DNA of 32,546 nt from Oscillospiraceae bacterium. Lineage in GTDB: Bacteria; Bacillota; Clostridia; Oscillospirales; Oscillospiraceae. The stretch lies in the NCBI GenBank assembly GCA_015067585.1, contig SVMC01000021.1, forward strand, positions 1-32,546, read 5' to 3'. Below the pieces are notes generated by a model, which saw only the letters and a list, made by a program, of their open reading frames with translations, was not told the DNA's origin and did not search any database. Made by a program: the position numbers and the translations under genes. Below, piece after piece: positions 1-7,247 of the stretch (position 1 is the first letter of the stretch; each line of letters begins with the position of its first letter).

Positions 1-706
1 CAAGGATCGCGCCATCAAAGGTGGGGGTGATATAGCTCTTGTCCAGATTTGCCCAGAAATTTGCAAAGCCACCGGCAACAGCAGTGGAGCGAATGGGGAT
101 CAGGATGTAAACGAAGATCAGCAGCATAAAGAACTGCACCACATCGGTGTACACCACGCCGAACAGGCCGGAGGCTGCGGTATAGACAATGAAGATGACG
201 GTGGCGATGATGGCTGCCATTTCAAAGGACAGGCCAATGCTACCGCCTACCATCTTAAAGATCGTTGCGGTGGCGGAGATCTGCGCGGCCACGGTACCCA
301 TCATGGCCATAACAATCAGCAGGGAAAGCAGGATCTGCGGACCCTTGCCGAAGCGGGTGCGGAACAGGTCGGGAATGGAGGTGATACCGTGACGGGCACC
401 GATCTGCTGAATGCGGCCGGACAGGCCGGAGAAGATCAGCATGCCAATGAGATAAGGAAGGGCGGTCATGATGCAGGCGAAGCCCTCGTTGTATGCCTTT
501 GCGGCGCGTCCCATCATGGCGCTGCCGCCGATGATGGTGGCGCAGACCGTTGCCATGATGACCACAGGACCAAGGGTACGGCCGGCAACATAGAAGTCGT
601 CCTGGCCCTTGACCTTTTTGATAAACCAGATGCCGATGACCATCATGAAGACTAAGTAAAGTCCGATGATGCCAAAGTCGATGAAAGTAATGCTTGAATG
701 ATCCAT
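1..706 (-). CDS. Sodium:solute symporter family protein (partial, C-terminus beyond left edge)
   Basis: This minus-strand frame stays open from an ATG at 706 to the window edge and shows about 235 residues. It begins MDHSSITFIDFGIIGLY and has an AGGAG ribosome site a few bases upstream. The visible part is a run of hydrophobic helices with the SSS-family signature of a short cytoplasmic loop followed by GQDDFYVAGRTLGP, then ATIIGGSAMMG and the GLSGRIQQIGARHGITSIPDLF region. Members use the sodium gradient to import small solutes such as proline, pantothenate or other osmolytes. The substrate cannot be told from this fragment. The gene lies behind a c-di-AMP riboswitch and an intrinsic terminator hairpin, which suggests a role in osmolyte uptake (inference). 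The family assignment is firm; the substrate is not. Confidence 0.85.
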   Translation of the reverse strand, partial: MDHSSITFIDFGIIGLYLVFMMVIGIWFIKKVKGQDDFYVAGRTLGPVVIMATVCATIIGGSAMMGRAAKAYNEGFACIMTALPYLIGMLIFSGLSGRIQQIGARHGITSIPDLFRTRFGKGPQILLSLLIVMAMMGTVAAQISATATIFKMVGGSIGLSFEMAAIIATVIFIVYTAASGLFGVVYTDVVQFFMLLIFVYILIPIRSTAVAGGFANFWANLDKSYITPTFDGAIL

Positions 707-750
707 ATGTACTCCTTTCGTTCTTGAAAAATGTCTGCCAGATGCAAAAT

Positions 751-778
751 GCGCCTGCCATGGCGAAACGGCAGGCGC
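751..778 (-). terminator. Terminator-like hairpin of the riboswitch expression platform
   Basis: On the minus strand a perfect 9-bp stem (GCGCCTGCC / GGCAGGCGC) with a 10-base loop is followed by ATTTTG. It sits between the c-di-AMP aptamer and the symporter start. This is where the expression platform is expected, so it is probably the OFF-state terminator. The U-tract is short, so its efficiency is uncertain. Confidence 0.6.
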
Positions 779-799
779 AGAAGACGGTTCAAGAATCGA

Positions 800-945
800 A
801 AAAGGGTACACGAATCTAACGATCATCTTCCTACGCCTACGAGATTAGCTGACGGGTTCGGGGAAGGAAGTCCCCTGGCGCCTGACGGCGCGTTCACCCC
901 AAAAATTGGTTCTCCCGCTGTCGCGCTGCGACACTCGGCATCCGA
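800..945 (-). promoter_or_regulatory. Cyclic di-AMP riboswitch (ydaO/yuaA type)
   Basis: Read on the minus strand, this leader carries the conserved ydaO/yuaA blocks in order: GGGAGAACCAATTTTTGGGG then TGAAC near 889-917, CCCGAACCCGTCAGCTAA near 846-863, and CTCGTAGGCGTAGG just after. A variable stem (GGCGCCAGGGGACTTCC region) separates the blocks, as in the family. The family binds c-di-AMP and turns off genes for potassium and osmolyte uptake or wall remodelling. Here it precedes a sodium:solute symporter on the same strand, with a terminator-like hairpin between them. The exact ends are approximate. Confidence 0.85.
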
Positions 946-1196
946 AAATACAGGACAACTAAAAAATACTGTGATTTTGCCTTAATTTTCATCGCATCTT
1001 ATGGTTGGCAGTTGTGCAAGAAACACTTAACACTAATAAAATAACACACTTTCCCTTCTCAAATGTGAACAAATTGTAAACAATATTATAAAAGCGACAT
1101 ATTTTTGCTTTTGTAAAGCATTTTCTGTCGAAAAAATGTATGGAAAACGCAAAAATTGCATTTTGAAATTTTTTGTCATACTTTCTGCATACCCGC
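946..1196. other. AT-rich divergent intergenic region
   Basis: This stretch lies between the riboswitch of the leftward symporter and the promoter of the rightward ADP-ribosylglycohydrolase. It is AT-rich and must contain the leftward promoter, but I could not pick one confidently. No coding sequence with a ribosome site is seen. Confidence 0.5.
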
Positions 1197-1224
1197 TTGC
1201 AATTTTTTTTGTGTGGTCTATAAT
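1197..1224 (+). promoter_or_regulatory. Sigma-A-type promoter for the ADP-ribosylglycohydrolase gene
   Basis: TTGCAA (1197-1202), a 16-base spacer and a perfect TATAAT (1219-1224) lie about 30 bases upstream of the chosen start codon at 1255. Confidence 0.75.
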
Positions 1225-1254
1225 AGAATCAGAAGAGGAAAAGGAGGGGACGGT

Positions 1255-2364
1255 ATGCGCAGCTTATCTCGTTTTCGCGGCTGTCTGCTGGGCGGTGCGG
1301 CAGGGGATGCCCTTGGCTACAGTGTGGAATTTCTGAACCGGGAGCAGATCGAAGAGCGTTACGGAAAAGACGGCATTTTGGGCTATGATCTGACAAATGA
1401 CATTGCGATCATTTCCGATGATACCCAGATGACCCTGTTCACTGCCAACGGACTATTGCTCGGCAAGACCCGCATGGCCATGCGGGGCGAAGCCGCTCCC
1501 TATGCAGGCTATTTAGCCGTCGCCTATCGGGAGTGGTTCCGCACACAGCGCAGGCTTCCGTCTCATCTGCAGCAGCGCATCTACTGCTGGCTCTCCCATG
1601 TTCCGGAAATGTACCACCGCAGAGCGCCCGGGGCAACCTGCATGAGCATTCTGGAGGCCCAGCAGTACGGCACCCTGGAGCGCCCCTGCAACCAGTCCAA
1701 GGGCTGCGGCGGTATCATGCGGGTGGCTCCGATCGGCCTGTTTTTTGACCCGAAGCAGATGCCCCAGGAAAAGATCGACCGTCTGGGCGCGGAAGCCGCC
1801 GCCATCACCCACGGCCATGTGATGGGCTGGCTGCCCGCCGCTGCCTTCACCCATATGATCAGCCGCATCACCTATGCTGATGTGCATGGCGCGGATCTTC
1901 CCGAATTGATCCGGGAGACGGATGCCGCCATGGCAGAGCAGTTCGGCTCCGAGCGGGCAGAGCCTCTGGGCGCCCTGCTGCGCCGGGCGATCCGTCTGGC
2001 CCAGAGCAGTGTCAGCGATCTCGATGGCATCCGTCAGCTGGGCGAAGGCTGGGTGGCAGAGGAGACCCTCGCCATCGCCTGCTTCTGCCTTCTGCGCTAT
2101 CACCAGAATTTTGGCTCCTGCATCATTGCCGCCGCCAATCACGACGGCGACTCCGATTCCACCGCCTCCGTGGCAGGCAACCTGCTGGGCGCGATGCTGG
2201 GCATCGCTGAGATCCCGGAATTCTTCTTGGAATCCTTAGAACTGCGGGACATTATTGACGAGATCGCCCACGACCTGTGGTCCGACTGCCCCATGAAACG
2301 ATTCTCCTCCTTCTTCGATGAGGATTGGTCCAGAAAATACATCGAATGCCGCTACGAGCCGTGA
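1255..2364 (+). CDS. ADP-ribosylglycohydrolase family protein
   Basis: This 369-residue protein belongs to the ADP-ribosylglycohydrolase (DraG/ARH) family, which removes ADP-ribose from modified proteins or related molecules using two metal ions. Seen in the sequence are the N-terminal GCLLGGAAGDALG, the metal-binding SDDTQM near residues 54-59, KGCGGIMRVAPIG near 149-161, and the C-terminal metal motif DGDSDST at 297-303. The frame extends 33 codons upstream, but ATG 1255 is chosen because AGGAGGGG lies just before it and the family core begins there. It is a single gene with its own promoter and terminator. The target is unknown, and no partner ADP-ribosyltransferase is visible in the window. 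Confidence 0.9.
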   Translation: MRSLSRFRGCLLGGAAGDALGYSVEFLNREQIEERYGKDGILGYDLTNDIAIISDDTQMTLFTANGLLLGKTRMAMRGEAAPYAGYLAVAYREWFRTQRRLPSHLQQRIYCWLSHVPEMYHRRAPGATCMSILEAQQYGTLERPCNQSKGCGGIMRVAPIGLFFDPKQMPQEKIDRLGAEAAAITHGHVMGWLPAAAFTHMISRITYADVHGADLPELIRETDAAMAEQFGSERAEPLGALLRRAIRLAQSSVSDLDGIRQLGEGWVAEETLAIACFCLLRYHQNFGSCIIAAANHDGDSDSTASVAGNLLGAMLGIAEIPEFFLESLELRDIIDEIAHDLWSDCPMKRFSSFFDEDWSRKYIECRYEP

Positions 2365-2388
2365 TTATCTGGATGTTTTTGAATTTTA

Positions 2389-2426
2389 CCCTTGGTGTTC
2401 CCGTTTGGGCGCCAAGGGCATTTTTT
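2389..2426 (+). terminator. Intrinsic terminator after the ADP-ribosylglycohydrolase gene
   Basis: A 9-bp stem (CCCTTGGTG / CGCCAAGGG with one G-U pair) is followed by CATTTTTT. Confidence 0.85.
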
Positions 2427-2448
2427 GCAAAAGCTTCCGGATCTCACC

Positions 2449-2524
2449 GTAGGGGCCGGGTTTCCCGGCCCAAAAGGTTCCGATATAGAATCAGGCTCTT
2501 TGGGACGGGAGACCCGTCCCCTAC
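2449..2524. repeat. Palindromic intergenic element bounded by GTAGGGG/CCCCTAC
   Basis: The unit is flanked by inverted GTAGGGG (2449-2455) and CCCCTAC (2518-2524). Inside are two short hairpins, CCGGG-TTT-CCCGG and GACGGG-AGA-CCCGTC, separated by about 30 bases of less ordered sequence. This looks like a REP/MITE-type mobile palindrome. A second small palindrome, GGGCGGATATCATCCGCCC, follows at 2533-2551. The rest of the 2427-2632 gap shows no gene. No second copy occurs in this window, so repeat status is inferred from structure. Confidence 0.55.
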
Positions 2525-2626
2525 AATCATATGGGCGGATATCATCCGCCCGAAAAGGCTGAGAATTCGATGGCAGTTTCGAAAAAACGCAACATCTACA
2601 TTTGCAATTACGCCTGCTACATAGAA

Positions 2627-2663
2627 CAAAAAATCCGCTGCAAGGAGTTCCCTTGCAGCGGAT
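2627..2663 (-). terminator. Intrinsic terminator of gdhA
   Basis: On the minus strand a 13-bp perfect stem (ATCCGCTGCAAGG and its complement) with a 5-base loop is followed by a T-run, shortly after the gdhA stop. Confidence 0.9.
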
Positions 2664-2686
2664 CGTTGTATATTGTGGGGGGATTC

Positions 2687-4039
2687 TTAGAAGACGCCCT
2701 GCTCCATCATGGCCTGTGCGACCTTCTTGAAGCCTGCGATGTTGGCGCCGGCTACCAGGTTGTAGCCAAGGCCGTATTCTTCGGCGGCTTCTGCGGAGGC
2801 GTTGTGGATGTTGATCATCATGCGGTGGAGCTGCTCGTCGACCTCTTCTGCGGTCCATACCAGACGCTCGGAGTTCTGTGCCATTTCCAGTGCGCTGACG
2901 CCGACGCCGCCGGCGTTGACAGCCTTGGAGGGGGCCACGATCATGCCGGGCTGTGCCATCAGGTAAGCCAGAGCATCGTTGGTGGTGGGCATATTGGCAA
3001 CTTCGATGTAGTACTTCACGCCGTTGGCAGCGATCTTTTCAGCGGAGTCCATGCGGACATCGTTCTGCATGGCAGAGGGCATGATGACATCAGCCTTGAC
3101 GCCCCAGGGCTTTTCGCCGGGGTAGAAGGGAACGCCGAACTTATCGGCATAATCCTGCACCTTGTTGCGGCCGGAGTTACGCATCTCAAGCAGATAGTCG
3201 ACCTTTTCTGCGCTGGAGGAAACGCCCTCTTCGTCGTAGATGTAGCCGTCGGGACCGGACAGGGTGACGACCTTTGCGCCAAGGTGCATGGCCTTCTTGC
3301 AGATGCCCCAGGTGACATTGCCGAAGCCGGAGCAGGCGATGGTCTTGCCCTTGATGTCCTCGCCTTCATGCTTCAGGACCTCGAGGAGGTAGTACATGGC
3401 GCCGTAGCCGGTGGCTTCGGGACGGGTCAGAGAGCCGCCGTAGCTGAAGCCCTTGCCGGTAAGTACGCCGTTTTCCCAAACGCCCTTCAGGCGGCGGTAC
3501 TGGCCGAACAGGTAGCCGATCTCACGGCCGCCAACGCCCATGTCACCGGCGGGAACGTCGATGTCGGGTCCGATATAGCGGTAGAGAGCCGTCATGTAGC
3601 TCTGGCAGAAGCGCATGATCTCAGCGTCGGACTTGCCGGCGGGATCGAAGTCGGAGCCGCCCTTGCCGCCGCCGATGGGCAGGCCGGTGAGGCTGTTCTT
3701 AAAGGTCTGCTCGAAGCCCAGGAACTTGATGATGCCGGGGTAGACATTGGGCTGGAAGCGGAGGCCGCCCTTGTAGGGGCCGATGGCACCGTTGAACTGG
3801 CAGCGGTAGCCGGTGTTGGTGTGGAAATCACCGTTGTCGTCCATCCACACCACGCGGAAGGTGAACATACGCTCGGGCTCAACCATGCGGCCCAGCAGAT
3901 CCACCTTTTCGTATTCCGGATGCTTGTCGATCACAGGAGACAGAGAGGACAGAACCTCTTCTACCGTCTGAACGAATTCCGGCTCGCCGGCGTACTTCTT
4001 GCGGACGCCGTTGATGACGCGTTCTACATATGCGTTCAT
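2687..4039 (-). CDS. gdhA: Glutamate dehydrogenase
   Basis: This 450-residue cytoplasmic enzyme interconverts 2-oxoglutarate plus ammonia and glutamate with NAD(P)H. It aligns almost without gaps to my recollection of the hexameric Clostridium symbiosum enzyme. The glutamate/catalytic motifs are present: PYKGGLRF with Lys90, GGGKGGSDFDP, DVPAGDMGVG and the C-terminal ANMPTTN and PSKAVNAGGV. The nucleotide-binding segment contains SGFGNVTWG. An upstream in-frame ATG at 4054 exists but has no ribosome site. The start at 4039 (MNAYVERVI) has GGAG nine bases upstream, formed from the upstream codons, and matches the N-terminus of the homologue. Cofactor choice cannot be decided by eye. It is monocistronic and probably links nitrogen assimilation or amino-acid fermentation to the neighbouring serine pathway. 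Confidence 0.95.
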   Translation of the reverse strand: MNAYVERVINGVRKKYAGEPEFVQTVEEVLSSLSPVIDKHPEYEKVDLLGRMVEPERMFTFRVVWMDDNGDFHTNTGYRCQFNGAIGPYKGGLRFQPNVYPGIIKFLGFEQTFKNSLTGLPIGGGKGGSDFDPAGKSDAEIMRFCQSYMTALYRYIGPDIDVPAGDMGVGGREIGYLFGQYRRLKGVWENGVLTGKGFSYGGSLTRPEATGYGAMYYLLEVLKHEGEDIKGKTIACSGFGNVTWGICKKAMHLGAKVVTLSGPDGYIYDEEGVSSSAEKVDYLLEMRNSGRNKVQDYADKFGVPFYPGEKPWGVKADVIMPSAMQNDVRMDSAEKIAANGVKYYIEVANMPTTNDALAYLMAQPGMIVAPSKAVNAGGVGVSALEMAQNSERLVWTAEEVDEQLHRMMINIHNASAEAAEEYGLGYNLVAGANIAGFKKVAQAMMEQGVF

Positions 4040-4095
4040 ATAATCATTCTCCATTCATTTCAAATAGACCCGGAACACCGAGACTTTATGGGCAT

Positions 4096-4101
4096 ATTAT
4101 A
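4096..4101 (-). promoter_or_regulatory. Extended -10 promoter element for gdhA
   Basis: On the minus strand TGCTATAAT forms an extended -10 about 60 bases upstream of the gdhA start. No good -35 hexamer is found at the usual spacing, which is common for extended -10 promoters. Confidence 0.5.
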
Positions 4102-4200
4102 GCACAATGCCACGAAAACAGATAACCAAAATTTAACTGAATATTCAGTATAATTCCGGCAAATCCGACATATTTATACAAATATATCAATAAATCGATA

Positions 4201-5106
4201 TCAGAAGTTCTGAATAATGGATACGATCTCGGTGCCGATGCGCTTCTGAGCCTCACGGGTGGCAGCGCCGATGTGGGGGGTGCAGGAGACACAGGGATGG
4301 GCATAGAGCTCGTGGTTCTTGGAGGGCTCTTCGGCGTAAACATCGAGACCGGCGGCGTAGACCTTGCCGCTGTTCAGGGCAGCCAGCAGAGCGTCCTCAT
4401 CCACATTGTTGCCGCGGGAGGTGTTGATGAATACAACGCCGTCCTTCATCTTGGCGATGTTGGCCTCGTCGATGAGCTTCACGCCGTTGATGGCGGGGGT
4501 GTGCAGGGAGATGAAATCGGAAGCGGCGAACAGCTCGTCGAGCTCCACATACTTCATGCCCAGAGCTTCTTCGATGCCCTCTGCGTGGTAGATATCATAT
4601 GCAACGACTTCCATGCCGATGCCCTTTGCCAGAGCGCACAGCTTCTGACCGATGCGGCCGAAGCCGATGATGCCCAGAGTCTTGCCCTGCAGCTCGATGC
4701 CCTTGCCGTAGGCCTTCTTTTCCCACTTGTCCTGACGCATGGTGGCGCCGGCAATGGAAATGTAGCGGGCGCATGCGAACATATGGCCCATAGCCAGCTC
4801 GGCAACGGATTCGCTGGAAGCATTGGGGGTATTGCGGACGGCAATGCCGTTTTCCTCTGCATAGGCAACATCGATGTTGTCCACGCCGACGCCGCCGCGG
4901 ATGATGAGCTTCAGCTTGCCGCCCTTGGCTTCGTCAATATGGCAGGCGCGGACCTTGGTCTTGGAGCGGACGACGCAGGCATCAAATTCCCGCAGGGCAG
5001 CGCCAAGCTGGTCGGGCTCATAAAACTGCTCAACGATCTCATGACCCATTTCGCCAAGTGCCTTGATGGCAGAAGCGTCCATACCGTCAGTAACCAGAAT
5101 TCTCAT
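4201..5106 (-). CDS. serA: D-3-phosphoglycerate dehydrogenase (short form, no ACT domain)
   Basis: This 301-residue NAD-dependent D-2-hydroxyacid dehydrogenase catalyses the first step of serine synthesis, oxidising 3-phosphoglycerate. Visible features are IIRGGVGVDNIDV near 68-80, the Rossmann motif GFGRIG at 148-153, INTSRG with Arg231, GLDVYAEEP with the catalytic Glu near 260, and PHIG with His278. The protein ends just after the catalytic domain and lacks the C-terminal ACT or intervening domain that gives serine feedback in longer forms. It follows serC on the same strand, but a strong terminator hairpin separates them. AGGAGA precedes the ATG. The pairing with serC supports 3-phosphoglycerate as substrate over other hydroxyacids. 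Confidence 0.92.
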   Translation of the reverse strand: MRILVTDGMDASAIKALGEMGHEIVEQFYEPDQLGAALREFDACVVRSKTKVRACHIDEAKGGKLKLIIRGGVGVDNIDVAYAEENGIAVRNTPNASSESVAELAMGHMFACARYISIAGATMRQDKWEKKAYGKGIELQGKTLGIIGFGRIGQKLCALAKGIGMEVVAYDIYHAEGIEEALGMKYVELDELFAASDFISLHTPAINGVKLIDEANIAKMKDGVVFINTSRGNNVDEDALLAALNSGKVYAAGLDVYAEEPSKNHELYAHPCVSCTPHIGAATREAQKRIGTEIVSIIQNF

Positions 5107-5140
5107 AATATTACTCTCCTTATATCATTACAGATTATTG

Positions 5141-5178
5141 TAAAAACTGCTGCGGCAAGGCGCACCTTGCCGCAGCAG
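5141..5178 (-). terminator. Terminator hairpin between serC and serA
   Basis: On the minus strand a perfect 14-bp GC-rich stem (CTGCTGCGGCAAGG and its complement) with a 4-base loop is followed by TTTTTAC. It lies in the 78-base serC-serA gap. It meets every criterion of an intrinsic terminator but sits inside what is otherwise a two-gene operon. Confidence 0.85.
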
Positions 5179-5184
5179 AACGTA

Positions 5185-6270
5185 TTAACCGCGCTCTGCC
5201 TCAAAGCGCTTCAGGCAGTCGACCAGAGCGGCAACGCCTTCGGCGGGCATAGCATTGTAAATGGAAGCGCGCAGACCGCCAACGGAGCGGTGGCCCTTCA
5301 GGTTTTCAAAGCCGGCTGCCTTGGTGTAGGCGACCACTTCTGCGTCCAGTTCCTTGGACTCAGTGACAAAGGGAACATTCATCAGGCTGCGGTCAGCGGG
5401 GGCAACGGTGCTGCGGAAGATCTTGGAGGAATCCAGGAAGTTGTACAGCAGGTTTGCCTTGTCGAGATTGCGCTGATACATGGCCTCCAGACCGCCGATG
5501 GACTTGAGGTACTTGAATACCTTGCCGCACACATAGATGCCCCAGCAGTTGGGGGTGTTGTACATGGAGTCGGCATCGGCATGGGACTTATACTGCAGGT
5601 ATGCGGGCAGGCTCTTGAGATCGTCCCGGATCAGGTCTTCCCGGATGATGACGATGGCAAGACCGGCGGGGCCGATGTTCTTCTGCACGCCGCCGTAGAT
5701 CATGCCGTAGTCGGCAACATTGCAGAGACGGGACAGGAACATGGAGCTCTGGTCGGAGACCAGAATATGGCCCTTGGTGTTGGGCAGCTGATTGAAGGTG
5801 GAGCCGTGGATGGTCTCGTTCTCGCAGATGTAGACATAGTCGGCATCTTCGGGAATGTCGAGATCGGAGCAATCGGGAATATAGGAGTAGTTCTTGTCGG
5901 CGGAGGAGGCGGCGACGATGACTTCGCCCACCTTCTTGGCCTCGGCAATGGCCTTCTTGGACCAAGCGCCGGTTTCAATATAAACAGCCTTGCCGTTCTT
6001 CATCAGATTCATGGGGATCATGGAGAACTGCAGGGTAGCGCCACCCTGAATGAACAGCACCTTGTAGTTGTCGGGAATACCCATCAGCTCACGCAGGTCA
6101 GCTTCGGCTTCCTCAGCGATCTGAATAAACATTTTGGAGCGGTGAGACATTTCCATCACGGACATACCGCTGCCGCGGTAGTTCATAACCTCGTCGCGAA
6201 CCTCTTCAAGCACTTCTTCAGGCATGATGGCGGGACCGGCAGAAAAATTGTAAATACGGTCATATTTCAT
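5185..6270 (-). CDS. serC: Phosphoserine aminotransferase
   Basis: This 361-residue PLP-dependent class V aminotransferase converts 3-phosphohydroxypyruvate and glutamate to O-phosphoserine and 2-oxoglutarate in the cytoplasm. The family start YNFSAGPAIMPEEVLEE, the phosphate/PLP region GGATLQF at 77-83, the SDQSSMFLS segment and the PLP lysine in YGGVQKNIGPAG (Lys197) are all present. Length is normal for SerC. AGGAGG lies eight bases before the ATG, and a near-consensus promoter is found upstream. It is the first gene of the serC-serA pair and supplies the second step of serine synthesis. Glutamate from gdhA could act as amino donor (inference). Confidence 0.95.
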   Translation of the reverse strand: MKYDRIYNFSAGPAIMPEEVLEEVRDEVMNYRGSGMSVMEMSHRSKMFIQIAEEAEADLRELMGIPDNYKVLFIQGGATLQFSMIPMNLMKNGKAVYIETGAWSKKAIAEAKKVGEVIVAASSADKNYSYIPDCSDLDIPEDADYVYICENETIHGSTFNQLPNTKGHILVSDQSSMFLSRLCNVADYGMIYGGVQKNIGPAGLAIVIIREDLIRDDLKSLPAYLQYKSHADADSMYNTPNCWGIYVCGKVFKYLKSIGGLEAMYQRNLDKANLLYNFLDSSKIFRSTVAPADRSLMNVPFVTESKELDAEVVAYTKAAGFENLKGHRSVGGLRASIYNAMPAEGVAALVDCLKRFEAERG

Positions 6271-6332
6271 TGTCTATACCTCCTGAATGAAGCAGAGCGG
6301 CAAGTGTGATACCGTCTGCAGAAATTGGGATT

Positions 6333-6361
6333 AGTATATATCACCTTGAAAAAATTATCAA
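6333..6361 (-). promoter_or_regulatory. Sigma-A-type promoter for serC
   Basis: On the minus strand TTGATA, a 17-base spacer and TATACT lie about 60 bases upstream of the serC start. Both hexamers differ from consensus at one position or two. Confidence 0.75.
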
Positions 6362-6417
6362 TATCTATTCGCTCACTTTATAACGATAAACAGCAATTTC
6401 GCCATATTAAACAAGGA

Positions 6418-6439
6418 TTGCCCCTTTTTCAAGGGGCAA
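6418..6439 (-). terminator. Terminator-like hairpin after the small membrane protein gene
   Basis: A perfect 9-bp stem (TTGCCCCTT / AAGGGGCAA) with a 4-base loop lies 36 bases past the stop of the 116-residue protein and upstream of the serC promoter. The T-tract on the minus strand is poor (TCCTTGTTT). Confidence 0.6.
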
Positions 6440-6475
6440 CACAGTGAATATTATGAATAGTTATTTACCGTTTTT

Positions 6476-6826
6476 TTACCAGAAACGCTTGGCTGCACGG
6501 TGGTAGAGGAGGGTAGCCCAGATAAGGAACGCGATGGTGACCACATAGTGGATCACAGTGAGGAAGATGGGCACAGAAAAATAATATTTTAATGTATAGT
6601 ACAGCGCAATGAGAACGCAGAGGGCACCGGAAATGGCGATCCGGGGCATGATGAAGGCGATAAAACCGTCGGGATCCAGACAATTCTCCCGCTTGCAGTT
6701 GCCGGGATAGAGCACAAAGCTGTCAATCAGCACCCGATCCTTCCAAAGACGGAAGGCGGTAAACAGGCAGAGAATGCCGAAGATCAGAAACGAGAACAGC
6801 AGAACAGCATCCAAATCAAAATTCAT
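6476..6826 (-). CDS. Small integral membrane protein of unknown function
   Basis: This 116-residue protein has three likely transmembrane segments: about residues 8-27, 54-82 and 87-108. A short hydrophilic loop with two cysteines (NCKRENCLD) lies between the first two. It ends in a basic tail (YHRAAKRFW). AAGGA lies upstream of the ATG, and there is a good promoter (6858-6886) and a terminator-like hairpin of its own, so it is probably transcribed alone. I do not recognise the family. It is a real gene by signals and composition. Confidence 0.7.
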   Translation of the reverse strand: MNFDLDAVLLFSFLIFGILCLFTAFRLWKDRVLIDSFVLYPGNCKRENCLDPDGFIAFIMPRIAISGALCVLIALYYTLKYYFSVPIFLTVIHYVVTIAFLIWATLLYHRAAKRFW

Positions 6827-6857
6827 GGAGCAGCTTCCTTTCGTAAGTTTTTGCTCT

Positions 6858-6886
6858 ATTATAGCGGATCTGTGCCGATTTTACAA
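6858..6886 (-). promoter_or_regulatory. Sigma-A-type promoter for the small membrane protein gene
   Basis: On the minus strand TTGTAA, a 17-base spacer and a perfect TATAAT lie about 30 bases before the start codon. Confidence 0.75.
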
Positions 6887-6897
6887 CCACCATGGCG

Positions 6898-6928
6898 AAA
6901 AAATGGAGGAAGGCGGATGCCTTCCTCC
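6898..6928 (-). terminator. Intrinsic terminator after the cysteine-rich gene
   Basis: On the minus strand a perfect 10-bp stem (GGAGGAAGGC / GCCTTCCTCC) with a 4-base loop is followed by ATTTTTT. It lies about 40 bases past the stop of the cysteine-rich small gene. Confidence 0.9.
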
Positions 6929-6970
6929 AAAACATCAGGCGGAACGCAATGCCTGAGTGGGTTTGCTCTG

Positions 6971-7168
6971 TCAGCAGGATCTGTTCCTGTAGTTATATTC
7001 ACAGCGATCATTGTCGCAATCGTCATCACAGTCGTTTCTGTGATTGTCGTTGCGGCAATGGCAGCAGCAATGATCGTTGCAGGTGTTCAGCACGCAGGAC
7101 AGGTTTCTCGGTACCCTGCCGACGCCGATGCCGAAGAAGCCGCGGCAGCAGCCGAAATTGCAGCGCAT
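6971..7168 (-). CDS. Cysteine/asparagine/aspartate-rich small protein
   Basis: This 65-residue protein contains 13 cysteines (positions 3, 7, 8, 25, 30, 34, 35, 36, 38, 47, 51, 56, 65), with a CCCHC cluster at 34-38 and an Asn/Asp-rich tail. There is no signal peptide or membrane segment. The upstream in-frame ATG at 7186 is rejected. The ATG at 7168 has AGGAGG seven bases before it, whereas the longer form would have to encode its own ribosome site. A strong terminator follows. It sits downstream of a 50-residue gene and a spore cortex hydrolase, so a spore-coat or metal-binding role is possible (inference). I do not recognise the family. Confidence 0.65.
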   Translation of the reverse strand: MRCNFGCCRGFFGIGVGRVPRNLSCVLNTCNDHCCCHCRNDNHRNDCDDDCDNDRCEYNYRNRSC

Positions 7169-7188
7169 AGGATGGCCTCCTGTCATAA

Positions 7189-7220
7189 AATATTCCGGGG
7201 AATCGTGTCCCCGGAATATT
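7189..7220 (-). terminator. Hairpin between the two small genes
   Basis: A perfect 13-bp stem (AATATTCCGGGGA and its complement) with a 6-base loop is followed on the minus strand by TTATG. It ends right before the ribosome site of the cysteine-rich gene and after the 50-residue gene, so it may be a weak terminator or a transcript-stabilising hairpin. Confidence 0.55.
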
Positions 7221-7247
7221 CTATGCCGATGCTTTCGCGAAGGTGTC

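Noticed and set aside
4040-4054. Upstream ATG of gdhA at 4054
   Set aside because: It has no ribosome site, and the five extra codons themselves form the GGAG for the start at 4039.
2531-4102. 523-codon open frame on the plus strand opposite gdhA
   Set aside because: It is antisense to a well-conserved gene in GC-rich DNA, has low-complexity composition, and lacks a ribosome site.
4273-6309. 678-codon open frame on the plus strand opposite serA and serC
   Set aside because: It is a shadow of two clear genes and spans their terminator and promoter. It has no family features.
6892-7170. Cysteine- and arginine-rich frame on the plus strand opposite the cysteine-rich small gene
   Set aside because: It is the complement of the real frame. 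It begins in the terminator of the opposite gene and has no convincing ribosome site.
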